A stretch of 41,342 nt of DNA from Pseudomonadales bacterium. GTDB taxonomy: Bacteria; Pseudomonadota; Gammaproteobacteria; Pseudomonadales; Azotimanducaceae. This document shows, piece after piece, positions 8,574-19,588 of the stretch. Under the pieces are notes generated by a model. It was given only the letters and a program-made list of their open reading frames with translations, was not told where the DNA came from and searched no databases. Position 1 is the first letter of the stretch. Each line of letters starts with the position of its first letter. The position numbers were made by a program, and so were the translations under genes. The stretch is from NCBI GenBank assembly GCA_028283025.1, contig JAPYNO010000086.1, forward strand, positions 1-41,342, in the 5' to 3' direction.

Positions 8574-10136
8574 TTAGCCGTTACCGGGGCCGGCCATGAC
8601 AATCTCTTGATCAAGGCCCGGCAAGGTTTCGCAATTGTTCTGAAATTCGGCGATGAGTTTCGATGCGGCGACGTCATAGGCTGCTTTGTCGCGCCAAGCC
8701 TCGCGCGGGTCTGTCTTGCGATGGCGAAGGCTTGGAATCTTCACTGGTATATCGAGATTCAAGCCTTCGAGATGGCGTGTCGGCACGTCGCGCAGGCTGT
8801 CCGACTCAATGGCTTGCACGAGCGCGCGCGTATCCGGAATGAGGAAGCGCTGCCCGACACCGTAGCCGCCGCCAGTCCAGCCAGTATTGACGAGGTACAC
8901 TTGAGAGCCGAATTCCTCGATGCGCTTCATCAAGAGGCGTGCGTACTCGCTCGGGCGGCGCGGCAGGAACGCACGTCCGAAGCCTGCGGAAAAGGTCGAG
9001 GTGTAAGCGCTCGTCGAGCCGATTTCGGTGGAGCCGACTTTGGCTGTGTATCCCGACAGAAAGTGATAGGCGGCGGCGGGTCGCGACAACACTGAAACGG
9101 CCGGCAGCACCCCTGAGACATCGCAGGTCAAGAAGATAATATGCTTCGGCTCGCCGCCGCGCGCGCCAGCGGCGACTTGCGCCACATGGCTCAAAGGATA
9201 GCAGGCGCGGGTATTCTCAGTCTTGGAATCGTCGGTGAAATCAGGTGCGCGAGAGTGCTCGTCCACGACCAGATTCTCAGTGATGGCGCCAAAGCGGATG
9301 GCATCGAAAATCACGGGTTCAGTCTTTGACGACAAATTGATGCACTTGGCATAGCAGCCGCCTTCAAAGTTGAACACGACACCCTTGCCCCAGCCGTGCT
9401 CATCGTCGCCGATCAAAAGCCTGTCAGGATCAGATGAGAGTGTCGTTTTGCCGGTGCCGGAAAGCCCAAAAAAGAGCGTGACATCGCCTTCCATGCTCAT
9501 ATTGGCAGAGCAATGCATCGGCAGCACATCACTTTCCGGCAGGATAAAGTTCAACACTGAGAACATGCTTTTCTTCATCTCGCCTGCATAGCGAAGTCCC
9601 GCAAGCAGCACCCTGTGGTTGCTGAAGTCAATCATCAGCGCAGCATCTGAATTGGTGCCGTCGCGCTTAGGGTCGCACTGAAAGTCAGGCGCGCTCATTA
9701 CAGTCCATACAGACTTATCGAGCGGGTTGAACTTGGGCGGGCAAATGAACAAATTGCGTGCGAAGATCGCGTGCCATGCGTATTGTGTGCGCACCTTGAC
9801 GGGCAGGTAGTGGTGGTTGTCCGAACCGACATGCAGATGGCTGACCAGCGTTTCGCGCGCATCAAGGTAGGCTTCGACGCGCTTCCAGAGGGCTTGCATG
9901 ACTTCCAATGTGGTCGGTTGATTGATCTCGCCCCAATCGACCGTCTCTTCGGTGACGGCATCCCGAACAATAAACTTGTCTTTTGGCGACCGGCCCGTGC
10001 GCTCTCCAGTTTCAACGACGAGGGCGCCGCTGTCGGCAAACGCGCCTTCGCCTCTTGACAGCGCGAGTTCCACCAGGGGTGCGGTGGGCAGGTCGGTCAG
10101 AATGCGCGGCGAAGCTTGGCGTTGAGGGTGTCCCAT
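8574..10136 (-). CDS. pckA: Phosphoenolpyruvate carboxykinase (ATP)
   Basis: PckA converts oxaloacetate and ATP to phosphoenolpyruvate, CO2 and ADP, the entry to gluconeogenesis. The 520-residue product has the substrate-site arginine in [12 protein letters not shown], the metal-site [11 protein letters not shown], the kinase-1a P-loop [12 protein letters not shown] (about 223-234), kinase-2 LIGDDEHGW, and the adenine-site VNTGWTGG. Length is normal for the ATP-dependent class. ATG at 10136 is preferred over a TTG at 10160; neither has a good ribosome site. A TATAAA on the minus strand at 10178-10183 may be part of its promoter. It diverges from cysQ and heads the leftward run to trxA. Confidence 0.97.
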   Translation of the reverse strand: MGHPQRQASPRILTDLPTAPLVELALSRGEGAFADSGALVVETGERTGRSPKDKFIVRDAVTEETVDWGEINQPTTLEVMQALWKRVEAYLDARETLVSHLHVGSDNHHYLPVKVRTQYAWHAIFARNLFICPPKFNPLDKSVWTVMSAPDFQCDPKRDGTNSDAALMIDFSNHRVLLAGLRYAGEMKKSMFSVLNFILPESDVLPMHCSANMSMEGDVTLFFGLSGTGKTTLSSDPDRLLIGDDEHGWGKGVVFNFEGGCYAKCINLSSKTEPVIFDAIRFGAITENLVVDEHSRAPDFTDDSKTENTRACYPLSHVAQVAAGARGGEPKHIIFLTCDVSGVLPAVSVLSRPAAAYHFLSGYTAKVGSTEIGSTSAYTSTFSAGFGRAFLPRRPSEYARLLMKRIEEFGSQVYLVNTGWTGGGYGVGQRFLIPDTRALVQAIESDSLRDVPTRHLEGLNLDIPVKIPSLRHRKTDPREAWRDKAAYDVAASKLIAEFQNNCETLPGLDQEIVMAGPGNG

Positions 10137-10250
10137 GAGTGGCAATCGTTGTGTTGGCAAGAGCGTATGAGAGTGTCTTTATAGCAGAGATTGGCGCAGC
10201 CTTTGCGCACCTTGCCTGTATCATGCTGCGTTTTGCTTGATCAGCAATCA

Positions 10251-11063
10251 ATGAATAGACAGCAGGTGGAAGCGCTTTGCGAGCTTGCCGAAGCCGCAGG
10301 CCGCGCTACGCTCGAAGTGCGTGAACAAGGCTTTCGCATCACCGACAAGGCTGATCGGTCGCCCGTCACCGAAGCCGACCTTCGCGCGCATCGCATACTT
10401 GTCGAAGGTATTGCGCGTTTGACGCCCGATATTCCGATTATTTCCGAGGAAGGCGAGCTTGCGGACTTGCGCGAGCGATGCGAATGGCAGCGCTGGTATT
10501 TGCTTGATCCATTGGATGGGACGCGCGAATACACCGCTGGAGGCTCGGACTTCACCGTCAACATCGCGCTCATTGAGGCTGGGCGCAGCGTGCTTGGCAT
10601 CGTGCATGTACCAACAAGCGGCGAGACCTATGTAGGCGATTTGCACGATGGCTATGCCTATTTGCGGACTGCGGACGGCGCTCAGCGCAGGCTAGGAGAT
10701 AGTACGACGAGCGAGACACTTCGCGTGGTGGCGAGCAAAAGCCATCGGACGCCGGAACTAGAAGCCTACATTGAGCGAATCGAGGCGAAGTTTGGCAGTA
10801 TCGATGCGCTCGCGTTCGGCAGCTCGCTCAAATTCTGCGCACTCGCAGCAGGCCAAGCCGACATCTACCCGCGTCTCGGCCCGACATCGCAATGGGACAC
10901 CGCTGCCGGACAAGCAGTGCTTGAGGCCTCTGGCGGCGCGGTATGGGCACCCGATGGGACGAGATTTTCCTACCAGCCGCGCGAAACGTTCCTCAATACG
11001 AGCTTCCTCGCCTGCGCTGATGCGTCGAAGCAGGCATCCGACTACTGCTGGTCGGAGTTTTGA
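10251..11063 (+). CDS. cysQ: 3'(2'),5'-bisphosphate nucleotidase
   Basis: CysQ removes the 3' phosphate from PAP, a by-product of sulfate assimilation that inhibits RNases and sulfotransferases. The 270-residue product belongs to the inositol-phosphatase superfamily: SPVTEADLRAH, then metal-binding IISEEGE (about 64-68), DPLDGTREY (about 86-94) and C-terminal WDTAAGQAVLEASGG. The DGTREY sequence is typical of CysQ rather than SuhB (DGTTNF). ATG at 10251 is chosen; the frame is open 20 codons upstream from a TTG. It stands alone between pckA (divergent) and ssrA (convergent). Confidence 0.94.
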   Translation: MNRQQVEALCELAEAAGRATLEVREQGFRITDKADRSPVTEADLRAHRILVEGIARLTPDIPIISEEGELADLRERCEWQRWYLLDPLDGTREYTAGGSDFTVNIALIEAGRSVLGIVHVPTSGETYVGDLHDGYAYLRTADGAQRRLGDSTTSETLRVVASKSHRTPELEAYIERIEAKFGSIDALAFGSSLKFCALAAGQADIYPRLGPTSQWDTAAGQAVLEASGGAVWAPDGTRFSYQPRETFLNTSFLACADASKQASDYCWSEF

Positions 11064-11254
11064 GAAACTGAATCTGTCGCCAACAGGTGTGTTTTCTCGT
11101 TCAGACACATGTGAGACTCCTGGAACCTCGTAAGAACCGGCCGGTATCTTCCGGGGATGAGGCGGCGCGCTAGGAGAGCGATGCGGCCAAGCCAGAGCAC
11201 GCCGTCGAGGTCAAGCTCACGGCTAAGTGGTAGCCGGATACGGATAAGGAGGAA

Positions 11255-11616
11255 TGGTGGAGGCGGCGGGAATCGAACCCGCGTCCGCTAGCCTTCGGTC
11301 TTGAGGCGCTACATGCTTAGTTCACTTGTTGTTCTACGGGCGCTGAAAGCAGTGAACGCTCCAAAGCCCAACCCGAACTTTGTTTAGCGCGGCATGTACG
11401 GGGTGAGGCCGCGCGATCCCATGAAGTCGACTCTCATTGACCGGCGCCATGGGCACCGCTGGCCTGAGAGCTAGCTGCGCTTTGTTTAGGCAGCTAGGGC
11501 GTAGTTTTCGTCGTTGGCAACTATCAGCCAGTCGAGCAATTGATTTACGAGAGTCACTCGCCTCTCGGCATGCTCCCAAAGACCTTGGAACCGGCGTCGA
11601 ATCCATGATCGCCCCC
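11255..11616 (-). ncRNA. ssrA: tmRNA (one-piece)
   Basis: tmRNA with SmpB rescues stalled ribosomes and tags the unfinished protein. The minus strand begins GGGGGCGATCATGGATTCGA and ends with a T arm GGTTCGATTCCC, then CGCCTCC and an encoded ACCA. The first seven and the final acceptor bases pair GGGGGCG with CGCCTCC, with the G-U at position three typical of tRNA-Ala-like tmRNA. About 362 nt, single-piece. A TAGAAT at 11670-11675 on the minus strand could be the -10 of its promoter, leaving a short processed leader. smpB is not in the window. Confidence 0.97.
11486..11518 (-). other. tmRNA proteolysis-tag reading frame
   Basis: Within ssrA the minus strand reads ten codons from a GCC resume codon at 11518 and then TAA, giving ANDENYALAA. 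This is the classic proteobacterial degradation tag whose LAA end is read by ClpXP and ClpAP. A second TAA-containing stretch follows, as usual. Confidence 0.96.
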
Positions 11617-11811
11617 AAGTGACTTGAGTGTTTCAAAGGCCTGCTCCCAGGCACTTCGAGCAGTGCTGCATTCTACGCCAATTGGACGGCAACTGCACAT
11701 CGCCTAATCCCCGAAAAGAAAACAAATGTTTCTGACCTCTCGAATGCGCACAAACGTCAGTGCTATTGCTAAACTACGCACGTGTTCAAATGTGACAAGC
11801 GTACCTGACAT

Positions 11812-12867
11812 ATGCTTAAACTCATTCGCGGCTTCATGTCCTCAGATTTGTCCATCGACTTGGGCACAGCCAATACGCTCATTTACAGGCGTGGTGAGGG
11901 CATTGTGCTCAATGAACCATCTGTTGTGGCGATCGCAGATGTGCAAGGGCAGAAAGTTGTCGTCTCGGTTGGCTCCGAGGCTAAGAAAATGCTTGGCAAA
12001 ACTCCGCGCGGTCTCGAAGCCATACGCCCGCTCAAAGATGGTGTCATTGCCGAAATCGGCGTTACTGAGCAACTCTTGAAAGCACTGCTCGGTCGGGTCA
12101 ACAAGCGCTCTTTGTTATTTCCGAAACCGGGGCCGCGGGTGCTTGTGTGCGTGCCGTGCAAAGCCACCGAAGTGGAGCGACGTGCGATTCGGGAGTCCGT
12201 CTACACATCAGGTGCGAGAGAAGTGATTTTGATCGAGGAGCCGATCGCCGCTGCGCTTGGGGCAGGTCTACCACTCAATGAAGCGCACGGTAAAGTCGTG
12301 GTGGATATTGGCGGCGGTACGACCGAGATCGCCGTCATTTCCTTGGATGGCATTGTCTATTCGGAAACCTTGCGTGTCGGCGGCGACCACTTTGACCGCG
12401 CCATCGTCAGTTTTCTGCGCGAGAAGTATCAAGTGCAAATCGGCGAGTCTTCAGCGGAAGAGATCAAGATTGAATTGGGAACGGCATGTGAACCTCAATC
12501 CAAAGACGAGGTACGACGCATGGACGTGCGTGGCCTGAACCTCTCCAAAGGTCTGCCGGAACGCATCATGATCACCTCGACCGACATCTGGTCAGCACTC
12601 AGGAGCGAGCTTGCACAGATTGTGCGCGGCGTCAAGCTCGCACTTGAAAACTCGCCGCCTGACTTGGTGGCGGACATTGTCGATAGCGGCATTGTTCTCA
12701 CCGGCGGCGGTGCGTTGATTGCCAATCTTGACCAACTCATTTCGAGTCAGACCGCGGTGCCAACGGTGCTTGCCGATGATGCGTTGACTTGTGTCGCGCG
12801 CGGCGGGGGCATTGCGCTTGAGTTGATGGATCAAGCAAATCGCTGGCGAGTGCTGACAGCGGAATAA
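11812..12867 (+). CDS. mreB: Rod shape-determining actin homologue MreB
   Basis: MreB forms membrane-associated filaments that guide lateral peptidoglycan synthesis. The 351-residue product has phosphate-1 motif [12 protein letters not shown] (about 14-25), [10 protein letters not shown], the phosphate-2 motif [13 protein letters not shown] and the adenosine motif [11 protein letters not shown]. The N-terminal helix ([11 protein letters not shown]) fits the membrane-binding start. ATG at 11812 matches the family start. It is the first gene of mreB-mreC-mreD-yhdP-tldD-pmbA and is divergent from ssrA, leaving 195 bases that must hold both promoters. Confidence 0.98.
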   Translation: MLKLIRGFMSSDLSIDLGTANTLIYRRGEGIVLNEPSVVAIADVQGQKVVVSVGSEAKKMLGKTPRGLEAIRPLKDGVIAEIGVTEQLLKALLGRVNKRSLLFPKPGPRVLVCVPCKATEVERRAIRESVYTSGAREVILIEEPIAAALGAGLPLNEAHGKVVVDIGGGTTEIAVISLDGIVYSETLRVGGDHFDRAIVSFLREKYQVQIGESSAEEIKIELGTACEPQSKDEVRRMDVRGLNLSKGLPERIMITSTDIWSALRSELAQIVRGVKLALENSPPDLVADIVDSGIVLTGGGALIANLDQLISSQTAVPTVLADDALTCVARGGGIALELMDQANRWRVLTAE

Positions 12868-12906
12868 TTCATCTCTGCCAAGTGTCGTCCGGCCTTTTGA
12901 AGAGGC

Positions 12907-13731
12907 ATGCGCAACAGGTTGCCACAAACTAGGAGTTTCCATCGCGGTATGGTGGCTTTTGCTGTCGTGTCATGTGCGGTATTGATCGCCGATACCGGCG
13001 GCGGCATCATGGGGCCGGTGCGCACTGCGTTCTTGCTGTTGCTGACGCCAATCATCTATGTCGAGCAAGGGGTGCGTTCAGTCGATGCCTTGGCGGACGA
13101 GATCTTGCTTGAACCAGGCGCGCGCGTTGCAGAGCGCAGAGCGCTCAATCGTGAGATCGCTTCCCTGAGAACGCAGATGCTCGAAATCGACATTCTCAAG
13201 ACCGAGAATCGACGCTTGCGCGAACTCCTAGGTGGTGTTGAGCGCTTGGATACGGATGTCGTGGTGGCCAATGTCATCGCGTTGACTGCGGGGCCGGTCG
13301 GTAGCCTGCTCACGATTGATGTTGGGGAGAGGCAGTCAGTGCGCGTTGGTGACCCTGTCATCGATGGCGGTGGCTTGTGTGGTCAGGTTGTGACGACTGG
13401 CCTTAGCACCTCGCAAGTGCTCATTGTCACCGACCCCGCGCACAGCGTGCCAGTTGTGATCGAGCGCACCGGTGTGCAAGGCATTGCCGCTGGCACGGGC
13501 AGCAATGGCCTCATCGAGTTTGAGGATGACTCTATACTCACCGATGTGCAAATTGGCGATGTGATGATGACTTCTGGCCTTGGCGGCCGATTCCCCTACG
13601 GCTATCCGGTGGCCGAGGTCATTTCTTTTAAGCTCGACGATCCTTTGCGCGGCAGGCGAATTTTTGCCGAGCCCTTTGCAGACCCCGTCGCGCGTCGCCA
13701 GATCGCGGTCTTGCGCAGCGGGGGTGAGTGA
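12907..13731 (+). CDS. mreC: Rod shape-determining protein MreC
   Basis: MreC links the cytoplasmic MreB filament to the periplasmic elongation enzymes PBP2 and RodA. The 274-residue product has a short cytoplasmic N-terminus, one membrane segment (about 14-28, MVAFAVVSCAVLIAD), a coiled coil at about 68-98 (RRALNREIASLRTQMLEID) and the two-barrel periplasmic domain with GDPVIDGGGLCGQV and LVTDPAHSVPV. It lies 39 bases after mreB and 3 bases before mreD. Confidence 0.95.
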   Translation: MRNRLPQTRSFHRGMVAFAVVSCAVLIADTGGGIMGPVRTAFLLLLTPIIYVEQGVRSVDALADEILLEPGARVAERRALNREIASLRTQMLEIDILKTENRRLRELLGGVERLDTDVVVANVIALTAGPVGSLLTIDVGERQSVRVGDPVIDGGGLCGQVVTTGLSTSQVLIVTDPAHSVPVVIERTGVQGIAAGTGSNGLIEFEDDSILTDVQIGDVMMTSGLGGRFPYGYPVAEVISFKLDDPLRGRRIFAEPFADPVARRQIAVLRSGGE

Positions 13732-13734
13732 AGC

Positions 13735-14250
13735 ATGCTCATGCAGCAAGAGGTCACCGCCACCTTTCACTTGATCCTATCGTTGATTGGTGGGCTGTTT
13801 CTCTATGTCTTCGTCGCTGGTCTTTTCGGCGCGGTGTCCGGTTATAGCGCATGGCTGCGAGCGGAATGGATTCCGCTGCTGCTGTTCTTCTGGGCGCAGC
13901 GGCGACCTCATTGGCCACCTTTATGGATTCCTTGGCTGTTTGGCCTGTTCGTCGATGTGCTGCGCGGCGACCCGCTTGGTCTCAATGCGCTGTGCTTTAT
14001 TGCCTTCACATGGCTTTTGTCTACGCGCCACGAATGGCTGCGCACACTCTCCTTGCTTGAACAATGCCTGGCGTTATTCCTGCTTCTGTGCGTCTATGAG
14101 GCAATCACTTTGGCAGTGCTACTGCTCATCGGTTACGACTTGGGGGCGTGGTGGTGGCTGTCACTGCTGCCAGCTTTGATGACAGCCATACTGTGGCCAC
14201 TCACCTTGGCACTGCTGCTATTCGTTCACGGCAGGGCAGTCAATGCCTGA
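13735..14250 (+). CDS. mreD: Rod shape-determining protein MreD
   Basis: MreD is a small inner-membrane protein of the elongation machinery. The 171-residue product is almost entirely hydrophobic, with about five membrane segments, and has the family hallmark LFGLFVDVLRGDPLGLNAL in the middle. The ATG at 13735 is preceded by a purine-rich GGGGTGAG that overlaps the mreC end and can serve as ribosome site. Its stop lies 8 bases inside yhdP. maf and rng, which commonly follow mreD in gammaproteobacteria, are missing here. Confidence 0.92.
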   Translation: MLMQQEVTATFHLILSLIGGLFLYVFVAGLFGAVSGYSAWLRAEWIPLLLFFWAQRRPHWPPLWIPWLFGLFVDVLRGDPLGLNALCFIAFTWLLSTRHEWLRTLSLLEQCLALFLLLCVYEAITLAVLLLIGYDLGAWWWLSLLPALMTAILWPLTLALLLFVHGRAVNA

Positions 14251-17200
14251 TGACGCCATCACGCAGGCATCGGAACGTTCGCAGAAGCGATTTCACAACG
14301 GACTGAAGACGCTGTTTGGCAGCCGCACCGCGAGCGCTGTCGCATGGAGCGTGTTCATCGTTGGTATTGGCTTCTTCTTGCTGCGCGCTGGCATGATGAT
14401 GACGCCTTTTTTCGAGGCGCGCGCGAACGCATGGCTTGATGACAACGCCTTCAATGCACGTTTGACTGGGCTGCAAGGTGCTTGGCACGGCATGACGCCT
14501 ACACTCCGCGTCAAGCGCATTGAGGTTGAGCAGGGGGTCATTGAAGATTTGGTGGTTGAGCTTGATCTGGCGCGTAGCCTGCTTGCGCTTGCGCCGCGCA
14601 TCAACGCGCTTCAGATTGGCGGCGCGGATATCACGTTTGCGGAGGATTTTGACCTGATAGAGCGCCTTGCGAATGCGAGCGGACGCATGCGTCTGACTTC
14701 GATCTTGGGCTCTGCAGAATATCTTTCCGGCAATCTCAGCGTTCGTGTGGGTGCCCAAGAAGAAGCCATGCTGGTGCAGTGGATTCTGTACTCAGGCACC
14801 GAGCATCGAGGACGAGTGTGGTTGCGTGCCAAGACCGATGACCCCGAGGGCAATGACACTTCTGAAGCGCTCGTGTTCGGGTTCGACCTTGACCGAGGCC
14901 CTAGTCTGACGCAGGTCGAGGGCGCGCTGTGGGCCAAAGGGGCCTTGCGCATTCCTGATGCCTTTGCGTCGCTCACTGGGCTTGCTGGCACGATTTCCGC
15001 GCTCGATGCAAGGGTGCGCGTGAGCAAGCAGCAGGTGACGGCGAGTGTCAATGTGGATGCCGAGCAGATGCGGGTAGGCGACTATTTGATTGATGCCGTT
15101 GATATGTTTGCCAGGGGAGCGGGCACGCCGCGCCTGATCACAGGTGAGTTTCAGCAGGCGCACCTGCGCCGAGGTCAGCATTCGCTCGACTTCTCTGGTA
15201 CGAAGCTCGCCTTTGAAGACATGAAGGATTTGTCCCTGCAGGTGTCAGATCAAGACATGCAAAACCTTACGCAGTTTGCCGCACTGAGCGCGATGCGGGA
15301 AACGCTGGTTGTGCGCTGGTTGACGCGCTTCCAGCCAGCAGGCCGACTTGAGCGCACCTCGTTGCACGCTCGTGCAGGCTCGCCACTGACACTTGTCACG
15401 AATCTTGAGGATTTCTCCTGTGTTTCTTGGATGGGGAGTCCGGCACTTCGCAATGTGTCAGCGCGGGCGGTCTACGCTCACAGCGCTGCGCGAATGTTGA
15501 TCGATAGCAAGGATGCTGGCATTGAACTCGCTCGGCTCTTTGCCGAAGAGATTATGCTCGCCGAAGCCACAGGAGAGGTCTGGGTTCGGTTCCTGCCGAA
15601 CTATGTGGGCGTGCAAGGGCGGGACTTACGCGCGACACTCAACCAAGGCGGCGAAGTGCTTGTCAATGCCAGCTATTCGGCCCCGGTCGATCCAGCCGAG
15701 CGGCAAATCTCCGGTAGTGCGCACGCTTTCGCGCTGAAGCCAGCCGATGCCTTGCAATTTGTGCCAAAGAACCTGCCTGCAGGCATGCGCGCATGGCTCC
15801 ACAACGGCATTCAGAGCGGCGAAATAGAGCAGGGCGAAATCGTCCTGAGCGGCTACGTCAGGCGGCAGCCGCCTGTGCCAACGATGCAAGTCGAAATGTG
15901 GCTTGATTGGCGCGATGGCGAGCTTCTATATCACCCTCGCTGGCCGCTAGCGAGGAGCGTGTCCGCGCGGGTGGCGCTACAGGGCGGCATCATGAGCGGT
16001 CAGCTCGAGCGGGCGCGCCTGCTCGGTATGCAAGTTGAAGATATGACGGTTGAGATGCCGCTTGGCGCGACGAGCGTGCATTTGAGGGATGCCGGGCAGC
16101 TGCCTGCGGACGGTGCGCTGCGGCTGCTTGTCGATTCGCCATTGGGAGATATGCTGCCGCTCGCTCGTGATCAACTTGAAGCTGGCGGGCTTGTTGAATA
16201 CGAGCTTGCGACGAAGCTGCCTTTCAAGTTGAATCGAGATGATTTCGAGCTTGATCTTCGGCTTCGCTTGCAGGACTTGGATGTCAGCATTGAGTCCGCT
16301 AACGATGCAAGCGAGCGCTTCTCGCTGACCGAATTGAATGGCGTGATCGAATACGTATTTCCAAATGACCTGAACAGCGATGGCGTTGATGGCACCATGT
16401 TTGGGCAGGCCGTGAACGCGGTATTCAGCTCAGGGCCGTCATCGTTCGGGACGGGTGATCGATTGCAGGCTGAAATTCGCTCGCGCGTCAGTGCGGAATT
16501 TCTGCGCCCTTATCTTGGCAGTTTCGCCCCTATTGACGGTGAGATGGGCTTTGCTGCGCATGTGGAGATGGATGCGTTTGGCGAGGCTGCCCCGCGTGTG
16601 CGCCTTGCTTCCGACCTGGCAGGCATGAGGATCAATCTCCCGCCCGGGCTTGGCAAGAACGCTTCCGAGACCGCGCCCTTGCTTGTTGACCTTGAATTGA
16701 CGCATGGATTGGCTGCTGGGAAAGCCTTGTTTTCTTTGCAAAAACGCATCGGCGGTATGCTCGCTTGGCAGGCGGGCAGCGAAGGTCAAGAGGTGAGTGG
16801 TGCGATCGTGCTAGGCGCCGAGCATTCGCGTATGGATGTGCTTGGGGGCCTCAAACCTGGGGTTCGCATCTTCGGCAAGCTGCCAAGCATGACGCTCGAT
16901 GAGCTGAGGTCATGGACTTCGGGCACAGACGCAGGATCATCGCTGCCTGACTTGCATTTTGAGGCGCTGACGCTTGATGGCGTTGATCTTGGCAGCTTTT
17001 CACTTGGCGAAGTCTCGATGGACGGGGTGCTCAGCGCCGATGCCGTTGAGCTTGCGTTTCAAGGCGAATCGCTGGTCGGCAGCTGGATGCGCGCACCCGA
17101 AGGGGTGAATCAAGTATCGCTCGCACGGCTGCACTTGGCGTCAACCGACGAGAGTGGGTCAGCAGGCGTTGGCGGCTTGCTAGCAGACATTGACCTTGCC

Positions 17201-18127
17201 TCACTCCCCAAAGTCGATGCGTTGATCGAATCTTTGCAGCTTGGCGACAAGGATTACGGCGCCTGGCGCTTTGGTCTTCGGCAGATTGAGGATGGTGTGC
17301 GCTTTGTCGGGCTCGAAGCCGAGTCCCGAGGGCTGTCCATTCGCGCGACTGACGATTTCATTTGGCGAAAGCTCCCTGATGGCGCCCATGATTCGAGGTT
17401 TGTTGGTGAGTTGGCGACCGATAACCTCGCTGAGGCCATGGCGGGCTGGGGGTTTGCGCCGAGTGTCGAGGCTGAGCGCGCTGTGCTCATTGCCGATCTC
17501 CATTGGCCCGATGCGCCATGGAAACCTAAGCTCGCAGTGATCGATGGCGATATTGACTTGACCATACGGCGAGGACGGTTTCGCGATTTTGAAGCAGGTG
17601 CCAGCATGAGACTGCTGACGCTGCTTGACTTCAATGCCTTCCTGCAACGACTGACGCTCGATTTCTCGGACGCCTTCGGCGAGGGCGTCGCCTTTGATGA
17701 GGTGCAGGTCAAAAGTCATTTTGATACAGGCACGATGCACATGGTCGAGCCGGTCAAGATTGATGGCAATGGCGGGCGGTTTCGTATTGATGGCAGCATC
17801 AATCTTGTCACCGGCGAGCTCGACAATCAGTTCGAAGCGACGCTCAAGATCAGCCGCAGCCTGCCATGGCTTGCTGGCTACATGGCGCTGCTTGGCAACC
17901 CTGTGACAGGATTGAGTGTGGTGGTGGGCGAGCGGATTCTGCGCGACCGACTAGAAGATTTCAGCACGGCGCGTTATTCTGTGACCGGCACCCTCTCTGA
18001 ACCTGTATTCTCCCTCGCTGAGGTGGAGCCGCCGGAGCCTCTACCGGCAGAAATATCGCCAGAGGGAATGTCGCCGGAAGAAACACCGTCCGAAGAAACA
18101 CTTGAACAAGACACCGCAAGACAATGA
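14243..18127 (+). CDS. yhdP: YhdP-type AsmA-like envelope lipid transport protein
   Basis: YhdP is a very large inner-membrane-anchored periplasmic protein. In E. coli it acts with TamB and YdbH in moving phospholipids to the outer membrane. The 1294-residue product has one N-terminal membrane helix (about 30-52, [19 protein letters not shown]), followed by long beta-rich sequence in which amphipathic strands repeat. It ends with the AsmA-like segment [20 protein letters not shown] and [20 protein letters not shown]. The last 30 or so residues are a Pro/Glu-rich tail. The start overlaps mreD by 8 bases and its stop overlaps the tldD start as ATGA. Length matches the family (about 1270). Confidence 0.93.
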   Translation: MPDDAITQASERSQKRFHNGLKTLFGSRTASAVAWSVFIVGIGFFLLRAGMMMTPFFEARANAWLDDNAFNARLTGLQGAWHGMTPTLRVKRIEVEQGVIEDLVVELDLARSLLALAPRINALQIGGADITFAEDFDLIERLANASGRMRLTSILGSAEYLSGNLSVRVGAQEEAMLVQWILYSGTEHRGRVWLRAKTDDPEGNDTSEALVFGFDLDRGPSLTQVEGALWAKGALRIPDAFASLTGLAGTISALDARVRVSKQQVTASVNVDAEQMRVGDYLIDAVDMFARGAGTPRLITGEFQQAHLRRGQHSLDFSGTKLAFEDMKDLSLQVSDQDMQNLTQFAALSAMRETLVVRWLTRFQPAGRLERTSLHARAGSPLTLVTNLEDFSCVSWMGSPALRNVSARAVYAHSAARMLIDSKDAGIELARLFAEEIMLAEATGEVWVRFLPNYVGVQGRDLRATLNQGGEVLVNASYSAPVDPAERQISGSAHAFALKPADALQFVPKNLPAGMRAWLHNGIQSGEIEQGEIVLSGYVRRQPPVPTMQVEMWLDWRDGELLYHPRWPLARSVSARVALQGGIMSGQLERARLLGMQVEDMTVEMPLGATSVHLRDAGQLPADGALRLLVDSPLGDMLPLARDQLEAGGLVEYELATKLPFKLNRDDFELDLRLRLQDLDVSIESANDASERFSLTELNGVIEYVFPNDLNSDGVDGTMFGQAVNAVFSSGPSSFGTGDRLQAEIRSRVSAEFLRPYLGSFAPIDGEMGFAAHVEMDAFGEAAPRVRLASDLAGMRINLPPGLGKNASETAPLLVDLELTHGLAAGKALFSLQKRIGGMLAWQAGSEGQEVSGAIVLGAEHSRMDVLGGLKPGVRIFGKLPSMTLDELRSWTSGTDAGSSLPDLHFEALTLDGVDLGSFSLGEVSMDGVLSADAVELAFQGESLVGSWMRAPEGVNQVSLARLHLASTDESGSAGVGGLLADIDLASLPKVDALIESLQLGDKDYGAWRFGLRQIEDGVRFVGLEAESRGLSIRATDDFIWRKLPDGAHDSRFVGELATDNLAEAMAGWGFAPSVEAERAVLIADLHWPDAPWKPKLAVIDGDIDLTIRRGRFRDFEAGASMRLLTLLDFNAFLQRLTLDFSDAFGEGVAFDEVQVKSHFDTGTMHMVEPVKIDGNGGRFRIDGSINLVTGELDNQFEATLKISRSLPWLAGYMALLGNPVTGLSVVVGERILRDRLEDFSTARYSVTGTLSEPVFSLAEVEPPEPLPAEISPEGMSPEETPSEETLEQDTARQ

Positions 18128-19587
18128 ACGAAATGTATGACACCGCAAAAGACACATGCCTTGGTGGCACGGACTTGGATATATCCGAGTGCGAGTCGAT
18201 GATGCTTGGCCTGATGGCACCGAAAGTCGATGTCGGCGAGCTATTTTTTCAGCGCGAACGGCGACTGAGCTGGTCACTCGAAGATGGCAAGGTCAAGGAG
18301 GGTAGCTTCGGCGTGTCCGGCGGTGTCGGTGTGCGAGCCATGAGCGGCGAGAAAACAGGGTTCGCTTATGCGGACGATATTTCACGCGATGCCCTGAAAC
18401 CTGCGATCGCTGCGGCGCGCGCCATCGTCAAGAGCGGCGGCTCGATTGAATCGCATCAATCGCCTGCATTGCCTGCTCTAGTTGCTCAGAGTGGCGATGC
18501 CATCCATGTGCTCGACGACCCTATTCTCGGCATGAGCACTGCGGCGCGCATTGACATGATGCAGCGCGTCGATGCTGTTGCGAGGAGCCTTGATAACAGG
18601 GTGAGCAAGGTGTCGGTGGGTTTGCACGCCGTTCACGAGGCGATCTTGGTAATGTGTACTGACGGCACTCTGTGCGGCGATGTACGCCCGCTCATTCGCA
18701 TGAACGTCAGTGTCATTGCGGAGGAAAACGGCAGGCGCGAGCGCGGCAGCGCAGGTGGTGGCGGGCGTCGGCAGGCAACCTGGCTGCTCGAAGATGAGCG
18801 CTGCGATGACTATGCGCGCGAGGCTGTGCGACTCGCGCTGCTCAATCTCGACGCAGTCGATGCGCCTGCGGGCGCAATGCAGGTGGTGCTCGGCCCTGGC
18901 TGGCCGGGCGTGCTCTTGCACGAAGCCGTGGGACATGGCTTGGAAGGCGACTTCAACCGCAAGGGTACATCGGCCTTTGCGGGCAGAATGGGCACGCAGG
19001 TGGCATCCCCACTCTGCACAGTCGTTGATGATGCGACGCTTGAAGACCGGCGTGGCTCGCTGCGCATTGACGATGAAGGCACACCGGGGCAGCGCACCGT
19101 GCTCATTGAAGATGGCGTGCTCTCAGGCTATATGACAGACAAGCTCAATGCCAAGCTCATGCAAAGCGAATGCACCGGCAATGGCCGGCGCGAATCCTAT
19201 GCGCACCTACCGATGCCGCGTATGACCAACACCTTCATGCTGCCCGGGCCGCACGACCCGGAAGAGATCCTCGCAAGCGTCAAGAGAGGTCTTTTTGCTG
19301 CGAGCTTTGGCGGCGGCCAGGTGGACATCACTTCCGGTCAGTTCGTCTTTTCCACGACTGAGGCGTGGCTTGTTGAGGATGGGCGCTGCGTGCGGCCTGT
19401 CAAAGGCGCAACGCTCATAGGGATGGGCGCTGAGGTCATGCAGCGCGTGAGCATGGTCGGCAACGACCTTGAACTTGACACAGGCGTCGGTGTGTGTGGC
19501 AAGGACGGGCAGTCGGTGCCGGTCGGTGTTGGCCAACCGACCTTGAAAGTTGACGAGATCATCGTCGGCGGCACCTCGAGCGCATGA
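18124..19587 (+). CDS. tldD: Metalloprotease TldD
   Basis: TldD, with TldE (PmbA), forms a hetero-dimeric zinc protease that processes peptides such as microcin B17 precursor and degrades CcdA antitoxin in E. coli. The 487-residue product carries the HExxxH metal motif HEAVGH (residues 266-271) followed by [14 protein letters not shown]. Conserved C-terminal parts include [18 protein letters not shown] and [16 protein letters not shown]. The ATG overlaps the yhdP stop (ATGA). pmbA follows after one base, so both subunits are made from one message. Confidence 0.97.
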   Translation: MNEMYDTAKDTCLGGTDLDISECESMMLGLMAPKVDVGELFFQRERRLSWSLEDGKVKEGSFGVSGGVGVRAMSGEKTGFAYADDISRDALKPAIAAARAIVKSGGSIESHQSPALPALVAQSGDAIHVLDDPILGMSTAARIDMMQRVDAVARSLDNRVSKVSVGLHAVHEAILVMCTDGTLCGDVRPLIRMNVSVIAEENGRRERGSAGGGGRRQATWLLEDERCDDYAREAVRLALLNLDAVDAPAGAMQVVLGPGWPGVLLHEAVGHGLEGDFNRKGTSAFAGRMGTQVASPLCTVVDDATLEDRRGSLRIDDEGTPGQRTVLIEDGVLSGYMTDKLNAKLMQSECTGNGRRESYAHLPMPRMTNTFMLPGPHDPEEILASVKRGLFAASFGGGQVDITSGQFVFSTTEAWLVEDGRCVRPVKGATLIGMGAEVMQRVSMVGNDLELDTGVGVCGKDGQSVPVGVGQPTLKVDEIIVGGTSSA

Positions 19588-19588
19588 A

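Noticed and set aside
11220-11236. Hairpin CGGCT-N7-AGCCG downstream of ssrA as its terminator
   Set aside because: Only five pairs and no T-run on the minus strand.
11334-11654. Protein frames across 11334-11654 on both strands
   Set aside because: They lie over the tmRNA gene, whose ends pair and which contains the ANDENYALAA tag frame.
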